From contig DHMR01000012.1 of the NCBI GenBank assembly GCA_002405875.1, positions 1-8,733 of the forward strand: DNA of 8,733 nt. The letters are read 5' to 3'. Origin of the DNA: a bacterium UBA4637 (GTDB lineage: Bacteria; Bacteroidota; Bacteroidia; Bacteroidales; Bacteroidaceae). The notes beneath the pieces are model-generated. The model made no database searches, was not told where the DNA came from, and saw only the letters and a list, made by a program, of their open reading frames with translations. The position numbers were made by a program, and so were the translations under genes. Positions 8,414 through 8,733 of the stretch are shown in pieces (position 1 is the stretch's first letter; every line of letters starts with the position of its first letter).

Positions 8414-8733
8414 ATGATCTATTCAAAAGAAGTAGACAACATGTGCGTTGTCGCTAAGGGTCCTAACCACGGACCAGCTCCAATTCCTGAAGAGGGAAAA
8501 TGGATTCAGGCTAAAGAGATCAAAGACATCTCTGGTTATACTCACGGTGTGGGTTGGTGTGCTCCTCAGCAGGGTGCTTGTAAGCTTTCCTTGAACATCA
8601 AGGAAGGTGTGATCCAGGAGGCTCTTGTTGAGACTATCGGTTGTACAGGTATGACTCACTCAGCAGCCATGGCTTCTGAGATTCTCCCAGGCAAGACCAT
8701 TCTTGAGGCATTGAACACTGACCTCGTTTGCGA
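8414..8733 (+). CDS. NifU/IscU-like iron-sulfur cluster scaffold protein, 5' part
   Basis: The first 106 codons are present; the gene runs off the right edge. The segment ETIGCTGMTHSAAMASEI (73-90) followed by LPGKTILEAL closely parallels the IscU/NifU region around its second cluster cysteine (IscU FGCGSAIASS, then GKSLDEA), making Cys77 the likely equivalent ligand. Other cysteines are at 11, 49, 56 and 106, with GWCAPQQGAC at 47-56 near where the first IscU ligand falls. The role would be to hold a nascent Fe-S cluster for transfer. In Bacteroidales I recall this protein type being encoded next to a GGGtGRT-family protein; whether that follows here lies outside the window. It is the only plus-strand gene, divergent from the DUF4375 unit. 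Confidence 0.8.
   Translation, partial: MIYSKEVDNMCVVAKGPNHGPAPIPEEGKWIQAKEIKDISGYTHGVGWCAPQQGACKLSLNIKEGVIQEALVETIGCTGMTHSAAMASEILPGKTILEALNTDLVC

Noticed and set aside
8423..8659. A 78-codon minus-strand open frame opposite the NifU-like gene.
   Set aside because: It lacks family features and is opposite a gene with clear NifU/IscU motifs.

Overview
The window looks like chromosomal DNA from a Bacteroidales bacterium, most likely the Prevotella/Segatella group. Three things point there. Intergenic regions carry the Bacteroidetes promoter pattern TTTG-N19-TAnnTTTG. Start codons mostly lack Shine-Dalgarno sites. The protein families and gene neighbours (tsaD-cinA; smpB-metH; a NifU-like gene of the kind I associate with GGGtGRT partners) are of Bacteroidales type. 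The genus is inference from recalled protein sequences, not from a search.

Almost all genes lie on the minus strand, in two apparent transcription units. Unit A starts at a clear promoter near 8164-8194 and reads leftwards: a DUF4375 protein (8133-7630), smpB (7619-7140), metH (7043-4254), a HAD-family phosphatase (4193-3573) and a DUF2461 gene (3536-2824) broken by a one-base frameshift near 3042. I see no further promoter between these genes, so co-transcription is inferred. Unit B starts at a second clear promoter (2763-2794) and contains map (2733-1870), tsaD (1816-776) and a stand-alone cinA/pncC (765-256). It ends at a strong intrinsic terminator (183-212). Left of that is an AT-rich gap with a hairpin and a third promoter (60-91). 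That promoter reads off the left edge into a gene starting at position 7, possibly rpmB.

On the right, a 280-base divergent intergenic region (8134-8413) separates unit A from a plus-strand gene, cut off at the right edge, for a NifU/IscU-like iron-sulfur scaffold protein. Its leader is about 136 nt long, carries a 23-codon small ORF, and is preceded by palindromic TTAGG/CCTAA elements.

Functionally the window is core cell housekeeping: tRNA t6A modification (tsaD), N-terminal methionine removal (map), NMN salvage (cinA/pncC), ribosome rescue (smpB), methionine synthesis (metH) and Fe-S assembly. I found no mobile element, CRISPR array, rRNA or tRNA, and no convincing new multi-gene system. 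The points most worth checking are the MetH without its reactivation domain, the DUF2461 frameshift, the duplicated 3' end of smpB, the re-assigned map start, and the long leader with possible operator upstream of the NifU-like gene.
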